NCBI GenBank assembly: GCA_009379915.1
Contig: WHSV01000002.1
Span: 24,510 to 88,509 of the forward strand
Reading direction: 5' to 3'
Source: Actinomycetota bacterium
GTDB taxonomy: Bacteria > Actinomycetota > CADDZG01 > WHSQ01
Length of the DNA: 64,000 nucleotides
Position 1 is the stretch's first letter; each line of letters begins with the position of its first letter. Below are positions 1 to 7,786 of this stretch, one piece after another. Both the position numbers and the translations under genes were made by a program. A model generated the notes under the pieces. That model was given only the letters and a program-made list of their open reading frames with translations, made no database searches and was not told where the DNA came from.

Positions 1-561
1 AGCTCGCCGTAACAGTGGCCGGGTCCCGGGGGGGCCGGCCACAATTTTCGCATCCCGAAACAGCTCCGACGAGCGATGCTCGGCGAAGACCTCCGCCAGT
101 TGCTGCTTGACCGACAGGGCCGGGTTCAGCGCCTTGGCCGGATCCTGAAAGATCATCGCGATTCGGTTCCCGCGGATGCCTCGCAATTGCTGGTCGGGGA
201 TACGCAGGAGGTCTACCGCCTCGCCCGAATTGCGTGGACGGAACGACACCTCCCCGCCCGCGTAGACGCCGGGCGGTGTCGGAACGAGTCGGAGGAGCGA
301 TTTGGCGGTCACGCTCTTGCCCGAACCCGTTTCTCCCACGAGACCGAGAGTCTCGCCCTCGTGAATATCCAGGGTCACCCCATCGACCGCATGCACCATC
401 CCGCGCCGGGTTGCAAAGTGAACTCGCAGATCGGTCACCGACAGAAGAGGCTGCGCGGAGACTGGAGCTGCTGCCACGCCTGGGCGGTCGTCTCGACGAG
501 AACCCGAAGATGGGCGGTTCGAATGCAGGGCCTCGTCGGCGGCAGTATCAGATTGTCTCAC
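1..561 (-). CDS. Oligopeptide/dipeptide ABC transporter ATP-binding protein (DppD/OppD type), 3' end cut by window
   Basis: Cytoplasmic ATPase subunit that would power peptide-type uptake by the two permeases encoded just upstream. The frame stays open from a GTG at 561 to the window edge (187 codons, C-terminus missing). After a low-complexity leader of about 40 residues the ABC domain starts (LLSVTDLRVHFATRRG), followed by the Walker A motif GETGSGKS and a Q-loop reading IFQDP, then the ALNPALSV stretch typical of the Opp/Dpp family. The ABC signature and Walker B lie outside the window. The start overlaps the permease stop by 3 bp (GTGA arrangement), showing translational coupling. The substrate cannot be read from this subunit. 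Confidence 0.9.
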   Translation of the reverse strand, partial: MRQSDTAADEALHSNRPSSGSRRDDRPGVAAAPVSAQPLLSVTDLRVHFATRRGMVHAVDGVTLDIHEGETLGLVGETGSGKSVTAKSLLRLVPTPPGVYAGGEVSFRPRNSGEAVDLLRIPDQQLRGIRGNRIAMIFQDPAKALNPALSVKQQLAEVFAEHRSSELFRDAKIVAGPPGTRPLLRRA

Positions 562-1490
562 CGTCGCTCGCTCTTCGGGTCTAGGACGTCCCGCAGACCA
601 TCACCCAAGAGGTTGAAAGCGAGTGACCACAGAAAGACCATCGCCCCTGCGAACGTCGCCACCCACCATCGGCCGGCGATGATGCCCGACTGACCCTCGC
701 TCACGAGGTTTCCCCACTCGGCGAGACCGGCTTCGGCGAGACCGATGAAACTGAGCGTTGCGCCGATCAGCACGACGTGACCCATGTCGACGGTCGCCTG
801 CACGACCACAGGCGTGATCGAGTTGGGCAGCACGTCCTTTAGGAAGATGCGCCATCGCTTGTCCCCCATGACGCGCGCTGCATCGACGTATTCGTTCTGT
901 TTCACGTGAATGATCTGGCCCCGAATGATGCGTGCGTACTTCACCCAAAACACGACCGCCAGGGCCAGAATGATGTTGCCGAAGGCGGGGCCGAGAACGG
1001 CCGCGATGGCGAGCGCGAAGATCAGCTCCGGGACCGACAGGAACACGTCCACCAATCGCATGAGGACCTCGTCCCACTTGCCCCCGAGAAACCCGGCGAA
1101 GCTGCCCACCGCGACTCCAATGACCACCGTAATGGCGACGACGATGATCGAGAGCCGCAGGGATGTGCGAGCGCCCCAGACGATTCCGTAGAGCACGTCT
1201 CCACCGGTAGGCGTGGTCCCCAGAACGTGTCCATCGGTTCCCGGCGGGACGTTAACGGAGCTGAAGTCCCTGGGCATCTGGTAGGCGTTCGGTGTGTTGG
1301 GCTCGATCAACAAAGGCGCGAACAGCGCCATCAGCAGGAACAAGACAACGATCACTCCGCCGATGAGGGTCGTCGGATTTCGCAAGCTCTCCCGCGCGAT
1401 CTCGCTAAGTCGTCGTGTGCGAGTTGCAAGAGCCCGGAGTCGCCCGTCGACGGGGCGAATGACGCCGCCGACCTCTGCCGTTCTAGCCAC
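558..1490 (-). CDS. Oligopeptide-type ABC transporter permease, DppC/OppC family
   Basis: Inner-membrane permease of 310 residues (GTG start), the usual DppC length. It has an N-terminal membrane segment (IGGVIVVLFLLMALFAPLL), a periplasmic stretch containing GTTPTGGDVLYGIVWGAR, then a binding-protein-dependent transport domain with several hydrophobic helices. The EAA-type cytoplasmic loop that docks to the ATPase is seen near residues 200-225 (EYVDAARVMGDKRWRIFLKD). It sits 6 bp after the DppB-type gene and overlaps the ATPase gene, so the three are one transcript. Family assignment is firm; the transported compound is not known. Confidence 0.93.
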   Translation of the reverse strand: MARTAEVGGVIRPVDGRLRALATRTRRLSEIARESLRNPTTLIGGVIVVLFLLMALFAPLLIEPNTPNAYQMPRDFSSVNVPPGTDGHVLGTTPTGGDVLYGIVWGARTSLRLSIIVVAITVVIGVAVGSFAGFLGGKWDEVLMRLVDVFLSVPELIFALAIAAVLGPAFGNIILALAVVFWVKYARIIRGQIIHVKQNEYVDAARVMGDKRWRIFLKDVLPNSITPVVVQATVDMGHVVLIGATLSFIGLAEAGLAEWGNLVSEGQSGIIAGRWWVATFAGAMVFLWSLAFNLLGDGLRDVLDPKSERR

Positions 1491-1496
1491 CTGTGC

Positions 1497-2510
1497 CTAG
1501 TCCCCCAGTACCACTCGACGATCGAGATACGCGTATGCAACGTCCACCACGAGATTCACCGCAAGGAAGATGATGCTGGTGATCAGCACGTAGGACATGA
1601 TGGTGGCCTGATCACCCTGGAGAACGGCGTCGGTCATCCACCGGCCGAGCCCCGGCCAGTTGAAAATGAGCTCAACGACAACCGTGCCCTGCAACAGGAA
1701 GCCCCAGCTGAGTCCGATCACCGTCATCGTCGGCATCAGCGCGTTTCGCCGCGCGTGGCGACGGATGACGAGTCGCTCGGGCAGGCCCTTCGCGCGCGCG
1801 GCATCGACGTAGTCCTCACCCAGTTCTTCGACGAGCGAGGACCGCATCATGCGCGCGATGATCGCCGTGCTCCCGTAACCCATCGTTATCGCCGGAAGGG
1901 CCAAGTGCCACAGCGCATCCGTAAACGCGCCGAAGTCCAGGTTCAGCAGCGAGTCCACCGTGTACAGACCGGTGGGATGACCAATGCGCGCGTAGATCGA
2001 CGGATCGGCGCGTCCGAGCGGAGCCCAACCGAAGCCCAGATAGAAGACGATCAAAAGCAGGAGCCCGAACCAAAAGATCGGAATGCTCGCGCCGCTGATC
2101 GCCACGACCCTCGTAAGGTGGTCGCCCAGTTTGTTCTTTCGGGCCCCCCCGAACGTCCCCATGCTCACGCCCAGCACGACCGCGATCAGCGCAGCGAGCA
2201 TGGCCAGTTCCATGGTCGCCATGAGCTTCGGCAGGATGATCGAGGAGACCGGGGCGGCCGATACTCCAGACCAACCCAGATCTCCTCGCACCACACCCCC
2301 GAGCCAGGCGATGTACTGCTGCGGAAGAGATTCATCCAGCCCGTAGCGCTCCTCGATTTTGGCGACCTCGGCCGGCGTCATTTCGTGCTCGATGTAGATC
2401 CCGATGGGTGAGCCACCCACTCGCGACAATCCGAAGACCAGTATGGAGACCCCGAGCATCAGTATGGGCAGCGTCAACAGACGCCTTGCTATGTACTCAC
2501 GGACCTGCAT
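1497..2510 (-). CDS. Oligopeptide-type ABC transporter permease, DppB/OppB family
   Basis: Inner-membrane permease of 337 residues. It begins with the classic DppB opening (YIARRLLTLPILMLGVSILVF), carries the family block around residues 45-80 (ERYGLDESLPQQYIAWLGG) and has an EAA-like loop near residue 220 (EDYVDAARAKGLPERLVIRR). About six hydrophobic helices are evident. It lies 31 bp downstream of the binding-protein gene and 6 bp before the DppC-type gene, the normal order for a dipeptide/oligopeptide or nickel-type uptake system. It would form a heterodimeric channel with the DppC-type protein. Confidence 0.93.
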   Translation of the reverse strand: MQVREYIARRLLTLPILMLGVSILVFGLSRVGGSPIGIYIEHEMTPAEVAKIEERYGLDESLPQQYIAWLGGVVRGDLGWSGVSAAPVSSIILPKLMATMELAMLAALIAVVLGVSMGTFGGARKNKLGDHLTRVVAISGASIPIFWFGLLLLIVFYLGFGWAPLGRADPSIYARIGHPTGLYTVDSLLNLDFGAFTDALWHLALPAITMGYGSTAIIARMMRSSLVEELGEDYVDAARAKGLPERLVIRRHARRNALMPTMTVIGLSWGFLLQGTVVVELIFNWPGLGRWMTDAVLQGDQATIMSYVLITSIIFLAVNLVVDVAYAYLDRRVVLGD

Positions 2511-2541
2511 GTACTAGGGAATCTCCTTTGGTTGCCGAGCG

Positions 2542-4251
2542 CTAGCCCTTGTCGTAGAAGCGCCACCGCAGCGTCTTCCAGAGCGGGTTGTAGACAAAGC
2601 CGTCAACCCATTCCCGGTAGGCCTGCGCGTTCACCTCCTGCGCCGGATAGATCCACATCGGGTCCTCGTAGAGCATGGGCAGCAGTTCCTGGTATATCGC
2701 CTCACGCTCGGCTACGTCGGTGGTGGCGAAACCAGCGTCGATGAGCTCGGCGATCTCGTCCGGGTTCTCGTAACCGTTGGCGAAACCGAGGCGCTCGCCC
2801 CACTCACCCTCGGGGTGCTGATAGGTCGACAGGTAGTAGTGAGGATCCACAAAGGGGTCCGCGTTCTTGATCCACATCGCGTACTCGAACGGAGAGGCAC
2901 CGTGTGCCTCGTCGAATTGGCTTTCGGACACGGTCCGCACGTTGATCCTGAATTCCGGGTTAAGCGCTTCGATGCTGTCCTTGAGGATCAGTCCGATCGG
3001 CTCGAACGCGGGGTTGTCCTCGACCAGCACCGAGACCGAGAAGCCCTCGTCCCACACCCCGGCGTCCCTGAACAGCTGCTCGGCTTGTTCGAGGTCCTGC
3101 GAGTACACCGGAGCGTCCGGGTCGTATCCGAGGACGCCCGGCGGAATGTACGTCGCCGGCTCACCGAGGCCGCCCAGGATCCCGTCGATGAAGGCGTCGT
3201 AGTCGAACGCGAAGTTAAACGCCTGCCTGATTCTCCTGTCGTGGAAGAAGTCCGTCGGGATCGTGTCGCCGCTCGGAAGAGCACCCTCCGGAATGTTGAG
3301 GTTGAAGGCGAGCTGGAAGGGCTCGAGGAGCAGACCACCGGTATCGAGAACGACTCCCTCCGCGTCCTCGAGCTCCGGGGCGAAGGTTGGCTGGAACTGG
3401 ATCGCGTCGTAGTCGCCGGCCCTGAGACCGAGCACGATCGCGCTCTCCTCCGGGACGTTCTGCCAGCGAGCATCGAGCGTCGCCGGCTCACCCCAGTAGT
3501 CATCGAAGACCTCGAAATTGAGCTGCTCGTTCCGCTCCCAGGAGATGAACTCGTGGGGGCCGGTTCCCACCATGTTCCCGTCCATGAACTCGTTCGGCTC
3601 ATCGGCGGTCACTCCCCCATTGCTCTCGACCGCTTCCATGCTGACGATCGCGGCGGGAGTCGAATACACGACGGAGCTGACGAAGGCCGCGTTCGGTTGC
3701 TGGAGCGTCACCTCGAACGTGAAGTCGTCGACGGCGCGGGTCTCGGCGATCGTGTCGCTGAGCGTGCTCGCCTGCCCCTCCGGGAGGTTCATCTCCATGG
3801 CTCGGTCCCATGAGTACTTGACAACCTCGGCCGTGAGCTCCGAGCCGTCGTGGAAGGTAACTCCCTCGCGGATGGGGAAGGTGTAGGTCAGGCCGTCTTC
3901 GGACACGAGACCGTTCTCCTCGGTCGGCACCTCGGACGCGAGCGCGGGTATGGGCTCCGGTCCATCGGGACCGATGTCAACCAGGAACTCGTAGACTTGG
4001 ATGATGGCCTGCTCGCCGTACTCGCCGAGCGCGGCGCGAGCGGGGTCAAGAGTCGTGGGCTCCCCATCGAGGGCGTGGACGAACACCCCCGGGTTATTGA
4101 CGTCACCACCCGCGTCCTCGCCGCCCAGCTCCTCCGTGTCCGTGGCCGCCCCGTCGCATGCGGCCGCCAACAGCAGAGCGGCGGCCACCAGGGCCCATCT
4201 CGCAAGCACCGACTTCCTTCTGGTAGCGGACCCTCCCATGACCCATCCCAT
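2542..4251 (-). CDS. Extracellular solute-binding protein, family 5 (peptide-type ABC transporter lipoprotein)
   Basis: Substrate-capturing lipoprotein of 569 residues. The N-terminus has basic residues, a hydrophobic core (WALVAAALLLAAAC) and a lipobox-like end with Cys32, followed by an acidic Gly-rich linker, as expected for a membrane-anchored Gram-positive binding protein. The body matches family 5 peptide/nickel-binding proteins: early LDPARA motif, the block LTYTFPIREGVTFHDGSE, and FNFAFDYDAFIDGI further on. A start at the in-frame Met5 or Met6 is possible. It is the first gene of the minus-strand transporter operon and its promoter region carries a LacI-type operator. Family 5 also binds non-peptide substrates, so peptide uptake is only one option. 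Confidence 0.92.
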   Translation of the reverse strand: MGWVMGGSATRRKSVLARWALVAAALLLAAACDGAATDTEELGGEDAGGDVNNPGVFVHALDGEPTTLDPARAALGEYGEQAIIQVYEFLVDIGPDGPEPIPALASEVPTEENGLVSEDGLTYTFPIREGVTFHDGSELTAEVVKYSWDRAMEMNLPEGQASTLSDTIAETRAVDDFTFEVTLQQPNAAFVSSVVYSTPAAIVSMEAVESNGGVTADEPNEFMDGNMVGTGPHEFISWERNEQLNFEVFDDYWGEPATLDARWQNVPEESAIVLGLRAGDYDAIQFQPTFAPELEDAEGVVLDTGGLLLEPFQLAFNLNIPEGALPSGDTIPTDFFHDRRIRQAFNFAFDYDAFIDGILGGLGEPATYIPPGVLGYDPDAPVYSQDLEQAEQLFRDAGVWDEGFSVSVLVEDNPAFEPIGLILKDSIEALNPEFRINVRTVSESQFDEAHGASPFEYAMWIKNADPFVDPHYYLSTYQHPEGEWGERLGFANGYENPDEIAELIDAGFATTDVAEREAIYQELLPMLYEDPMWIYPAQEVNAQAYREWVDGFVYNPLWKTLRWRFYDKG

Positions 4252-4351
4252 CCCTGGGCTCCTTTCCTGCCGTTCCCCGATGAGACCCCGCGGCTCCGAC
4301 CCCTCCTACAGACCGGCTAACGGTGACGTCGACCACGGTGCCTTGGCGGGC

Positions 4352-4380
4352 ATCCTATGTAATCGCCCGCAGCTATGCAA
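4352..4380 (-). promoter_or_regulatory. Candidate promoter of the ABC transporter operon
   Basis: On the minus strand TTGCAT (4380-4375) and TAGGAT (4357-4352) are separated by exactly 17 bp, a plausible sigma70-type promoter pointing into the binding-protein gene about 95 bp downstream. The -35 element lies inside the operator at 4377-4388, so a bound repressor would block it. The match to consensus is partial (3/6 and 4/6). Confidence 0.4.
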
Positions 4381-4388
4381 ACGTTTGC
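4377..4388. promoter_or_regulatory. LacI-family-type operator in a divergent promoter region
   Basis: The sequence GCAAACGTTTGC is a perfect 12-bp palindrome with the central CG and flanking AAAC/GTTT arrangement typical of LacI/PurR-family operators. It lies in the 185-bp gap between the divergent transporter operon and the M24-led operon, 48 bp upstream of the latter start. A near-identical site occurs at 11502-11513. No LacI-type regulator gene is in the window. Confidence 0.65.
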
Positions 4389-4436
4389 TATCGTCTGGGT
4401 TCCGCCCCCCGCCACCGAGAGGAGAGCGCCGAAGCA

Positions 4437-5732
4437 ATGCGAGCGACCGACTTCGCCGAGGCCCGTGCCGCCATCGACGACATGGGGAACTTTGCCAATC
4501 TGACCAACACGGGATGGCACCACGATGCCGTCTACGAGACCTTCTCGGATGCCGAGTACCGTCGCCGCTACGAGGCGGTATACGCCCAGATGGACGCTCT
4601 GGGACTCGACGCACTGATCGTCGGAGGGGGGCCGAGCCACTGGAGCTCGGGCGGGGGCATGCTGTGGCTTACGGGGCACTGGGAGTGGCACGCCCTGGCC
4701 TGTTACGTGCTCGTCCCCCGCCGGGCCGAGCCCGTTCTCGTCTACTCCATGGGTGGCAGCCACCTCGAGTCGATCCGGCTGCTGTCGTGGGTGACAGACG
4801 TCCGTCCCTCGATGGGCGGACGCTTCGGCCGCGTGCTCGCGGAGGCGATCGTGGAAAAGGGTCTCGATCGCGGCCGCATCGGCCATCCACCGATAGACAC
4901 GCGCCACATGGATTACATGCCCCTGAATCAGTACCGCGACCTTCAAGACGCGTTGCCGGATGCGGAGCTTGTGCTCACCGACGACATATTTCACGACCTC
5001 TTCGTCGTGAAGTCGGCCGAGGAGCTCGACTGCGTTCGCGTTGCGGGCCGGTTGTGCGTCGACGCGTTCGGTGCCATGGTCGATCGCGCCCGCCCCGGCG
5101 CCACTGAAGAGGACCTGCGAGCAGCCGCGGCGAGCGCGATCTATGAGGGGGGCGGAGAGGTCGACTTCCTCATCATTGGTTCCACCTCCACCCACGAGCC
5201 CCATCTCATCTTTGGCAATCCTCGCCCCTCCCGTCGCGCTCTGAAAGACGGAGACGTTGTCCTGAACGAACTGGCGGCCGGCTATCGCGGCTATACGGCT
5301 CAGATCGGGATGCCGATCTTCGTCGGCGAACCCGAGGGGTCAGCGCGCCGGTTCTTCGAAGAGGTTACGCTGCCGGGTTTCCTGAGGATAGAAGCGGAGC
5401 TGCAACCCGGCAGGACGATGAACGACGTCGAGCGCGCGGCTCGCTTCTTCAGGGACAACGGCTACCAGTCGCGGCCGATCCACCTGCACGGAATCGACCT
5501 CGTGACAGGCCCCCCTCACGTGTACGTGGGCCACGGGTCCGACGAAGTGATACGCCCCGGCCAGGTCCTGATGCTCGAGCCCAATCCCATACGCGCGGAC
5601 GGCAACCTCGGCATGTTCTTCGGCCACACCTACATCGTCACCGAGACCGGCAGCGAGAGAATCACCGACTACCCGCTCGATATCGTGATCACGAAAATAG
5701 ACAGGAAGGAGAGACGTGACTCAGCGCATTGA
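4437..5732 (+). CDS. M24-family (pita-bread fold) peptidase/creatinase homologue with degenerate metal site
   Basis: Predicted cytoplasmic hydrolase of 431 residues with an N-terminal creatinase/prolidase-like domain (to about residue 170) and a C-terminal pita-bread domain. The ATG at 4437 is preferred over upstream starts because a GAGAGGAG ribosome site precedes it. Compared with aminopeptidase P, the two metal-binding Asp positions appear as Glu (in LNELAAGYRGY) and Gln (GYTAQIG), the last Glu ligand appears as Gly (MFFGHTYIVTE), while the HG histidine and the LEP glutamate remain. This resembles metal-independent members such as creatinase more than true aminopeptidases, but the substrate is unknown. 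It overlaps the next gene by 17 bp and is probably controlled by the operator at 4377. Confidence 0.85.
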   Translation: MRATDFAEARAAIDDMGNFANLTNTGWHHDAVYETFSDAEYRRRYEAVYAQMDALGLDALIVGGGPSHWSSGGGMLWLTGHWEWHALACYVLVPRRAEPVLVYSMGGSHLESIRLLSWVTDVRPSMGGRFGRVLAEAIVEKGLDRGRIGHPPIDTRHMDYMPLNQYRDLQDALPDAELVLTDDIFHDLFVVKSAEELDCVRVAGRLCVDAFGAMVDRARPGATEEDLRAAAASAIYEGGGEVDFLIIGSTSTHEPHLIFGNPRPSRRALKDGDVVLNELAAGYRGYTAQIGMPIFVGEPEGSARRFFEEVTLPGFLRIEAELQPGRTMNDVERAARFFRDNGYQSRPIHLHGIDLVTGPPHVYVGHGSDEVIRPGQVLMLEPNPIRADGNLGMFFGHTYIVTETGSERITDYPLDIVITKIDRKERRDSAH

Positions 5733-6681
5733 GCGGCCCGCCGGGTGGCGCTTCCACACCGGGAAGCCCGTCGTCGAGCCACTCGACTTCGTCACCGACC
5801 TTGAGGGCGAGCCCCCACTGTCGTTGCACATGATCTACACGCTCGACGGTGCCTACGTCCCAGCCGTCGTGCGCCAACCGGGGGCGCCCCCACCGTGGCC
5901 GGCGGTCATCTGCTTTCACGGCGGATCGGGCGGCCTCGGTCACTCGTTTCTCGTCGAGCAGATGCGCAACCGGGGCTGGTTGTTCGATCGACTGGCCGAC
6001 GAGGGCTACCTGGTCTGCAACGCCGAGGGCCGAATGGAGAACGAAGACCAGTACGACAAGGATCTCCCGGCCGTCCTCGACCATCAGGACGTGGCCGAGG
6101 TCTTTCGCTACGTTCAGCGTCTCTCCGTCGTCGACCCGCAGAGAATCGGAACCTTCGGCGTCAGTCACGGAGGGGAGATTCAGATGAAGCTCATGGCCGA
6201 GATCGGTGAGGGTCCCGCGGCCATGGTCCCCAGCGAGCCCGCGGTGATCGAGTTCCTCGGTCTCCAGCACGAGGGAGGCGCCGACGAGGGCTGGGCTGTC
6301 GAGGACAGCTCAGGCCCCCGCGTCGAGGAGAAGCTCCAGTTCCGGCACGACGTGTCGGATGACGAGATCGACTTCCCCGCGGCGTGGGAACGAATCCAAC
6401 GCATCTCGGATGACGTTCGAATCCTCGTGCTTGGTCGAGACGACGACCACCTCCAGGGTCTCTTCAAGAAACTGCACGAGCTCCTCACGCGGGCGGGCAA
6501 ACAGGCCGAGTGGGCGACCTTCGATCATCCAGAGCACGCCTATCACTGGGGGCCCGAACGCAGCGGGCGTGGCTATGAACCGGACGACATCCAACAGGCA
6601 ACGATTGATCGCCTCATCGAGTTCCTGAACGCCAACGTGCGAGACCTCTCGAGCCGGCCGGTCGTAGAGCCGGCCACCTGA
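5716..6681 (+). CDS. Alpha/beta hydrolase (prolyl-oligopeptidase/dienelactone-hydrolase-like)
   Basis: Serine hydrolase of 321 residues, no signal peptide. The GTG at 5716 follows AAGGAGAG and overlaps the end of the M24 gene, so the two are coupled. The core shows the oxyanion region ICFHGGSGGLGHSF, the nucleophile elbow FGVSHGGE (Ser near residue 157), a candidate Asp in LVLGRDDDHLQ and a candidate His in HPEHAYHWGPE. Substrate is not deducible; family members cleave esters, amides and peptides. Its place between an M24 homologue and a second hydrolase argues for one step in a shared catabolic route. Confidence 0.85.
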   Translation: MTQRIERPAGWRFHTGKPVVEPLDFVTDLEGEPPLSLHMIYTLDGAYVPAVVRQPGAPPPWPAVICFHGGSGGLGHSFLVEQMRNRGWLFDRLADEGYLVCNAEGRMENEDQYDKDLPAVLDHQDVAEVFRYVQRLSVVDPQRIGTFGVSHGGEIQMKLMAEIGEGPAAMVPSEPAVIEFLGLQHEGGADEGWAVEDSSGPRVEEKLQFRHDVSDDEIDFPAAWERIQRISDDVRILVLGRDDDHLQGLFKKLHELLTRAGKQAEWATFDHPEHAYHWGPERSGRGYEPDDIQQATIDRLIEFLNANVRDLSSRPVVEPAT

Positions 6682-6698
6682 GAGTTCGGGGCGCTCCC

Positions 6699-7757
6699 AT
6701 GGACGACCGAGTAGCGAGCGCGATTGCGCACTGGAAGCCGCGCTTCACCGCGAACGGAATCGCGGCATCCGACTTCGAGCGGATCACGCACGACCTCCAA
6801 TGCTGGGATGAATGGTGCGGCGCGTGGTCGCGCGCCGGACGGGAGCACGAGGACCTCGGTCGCGAGGCCCTGGCCGCTCACCGTGCGCTTTCGGCGGGGG
6901 CGCATCTGCGGCAGGCGGCCGTCCTGTACCACTTCGCCAAGTTCGTGTTCGTAGAGGATCCCGACCAGATGAGGAGTGCACACATGAGCGCCGTGGGGTG
7001 TCTCACCGATGCCCTGCCCTATCTCGACCCGCCCGGCGAGCGGCACGAGATCCCCTTTGAAAACGGCGCTCTCGTCGGGATCCTTCGGAGACCGTCCGGC
7101 AGCGGCCCGCACCCCGTCGTGGTGCTCGTGCCCGGGCTGGACTCGGCGAAGGAGGAGTTCGCGCCCACGGAAGATCTTTTCCTCGAGCGAGGCCTGGCGA
7201 CCTTCTCCGTTGACGGGCCGGGCCAGGGGGAAGCGGAGTACGACCTGGCGATCAGGGGTGACTGGGAGGTCCCGGGTTCTGCGATCGTCGATTACCTCTC
7301 GGCGCAAGGCGGCATTGACCCTGATCGAATCGGATTGTGGGGGGTGAGTCTCGGGGGTTACTACGCGCCACGAATCGCCAGCGGAGTCGCCGGCATCCGG
7401 GCGTGCATCGCGCTGGCGGGACCCTACGACTTCGGTTCCATCTGGGACGGCCTCCCCGTGCTCACACGCGAGAGCTTTCGGGTTCGTTCGAAGGTCGACA
7501 CCGAGGACGATGCGCGGGGTCACGCCCAAAGCCTGTCCCTCGAGGGACGAGCCGGGGCCATCACCGCTCCGCTCCAGATCGTCATGGGCAAGCAAGATCG
7601 TCTGATCCCATGGCAACACGCGCAGCGACTGGCGGACACGACCGGCGGCGAGGCCTGCCTTCTGTTGCTCGAAGATGGCAACCACGGCTGCGCCAACGTC
7701 GCTTACAAGCACCGCTATCGAAGCGCCGACTGGATGGTTCGGCGACTCACAACCTGA
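6699..7757 (+). CDS. Alpha/beta hydrolase resembling 2,6-dihydroxypseudooxynicotine hydrolase/FrsA group
   Basis: Protein of 352 residues with a helical N-terminal cap of about 125 residues (Trp-rich, WDEWCGAWSRAGREHEDLG) followed by an alpha/beta hydrolase domain: VVVLVPGLDSAKEE near the oxyanion hole, DGPGQGE, the nucleophile elbow LWGVSLGGYYAPR, Asp in MGKQDRLIP and His in EDGNHGCAN. The helical cap plus catalytic order fits the C-C bond-cleaving DHPON hydrolase/FrsA-like group, whose members attack ketone or ester substrates. It starts 17 bp after the preceding hydrolase and 29 bp before the flavoenzyme. The group assignment is from recall of the architecture; the actual substrate is unknown. 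Confidence 0.8.
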   Translation: MDDRVASAIAHWKPRFTANGIAASDFERITHDLQCWDEWCGAWSRAGREHEDLGREALAAHRALSAGAHLRQAAVLYHFAKFVFVEDPDQMRSAHMSAVGCLTDALPYLDPPGERHEIPFENGALVGILRRPSGSGPHPVVVLVPGLDSAKEEFAPTEDLFLERGLATFSVDGPGQGEAEYDLAIRGDWEVPGSAIVDYLSAQGGIDPDRIGLWGVSLGGYYAPRIASGVAGIRACIALAGPYDFGSIWDGLPVLTRESFRVRSKVDTEDDARGHAQSLSLEGRAGAITAPLQIVMGKQDRLIPWQHAQRLADTTGGEACLLLLEDGNHGCANVAYKHRYRSADWMVRRLTT

Positions 7758-7786
7758 AGCGCGGCCGGGAGATCGAGGAGCGGTCA

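Noticed and set aside
906..2411. Long plus-strand open frame of 501 codons opposite the permease genes
   Set aside because: Composition is His/Arg/Asp-rich and low complexity, as expected from the antisense of GC-rich membrane protein genes; the minus-strand permeases show clear homology.
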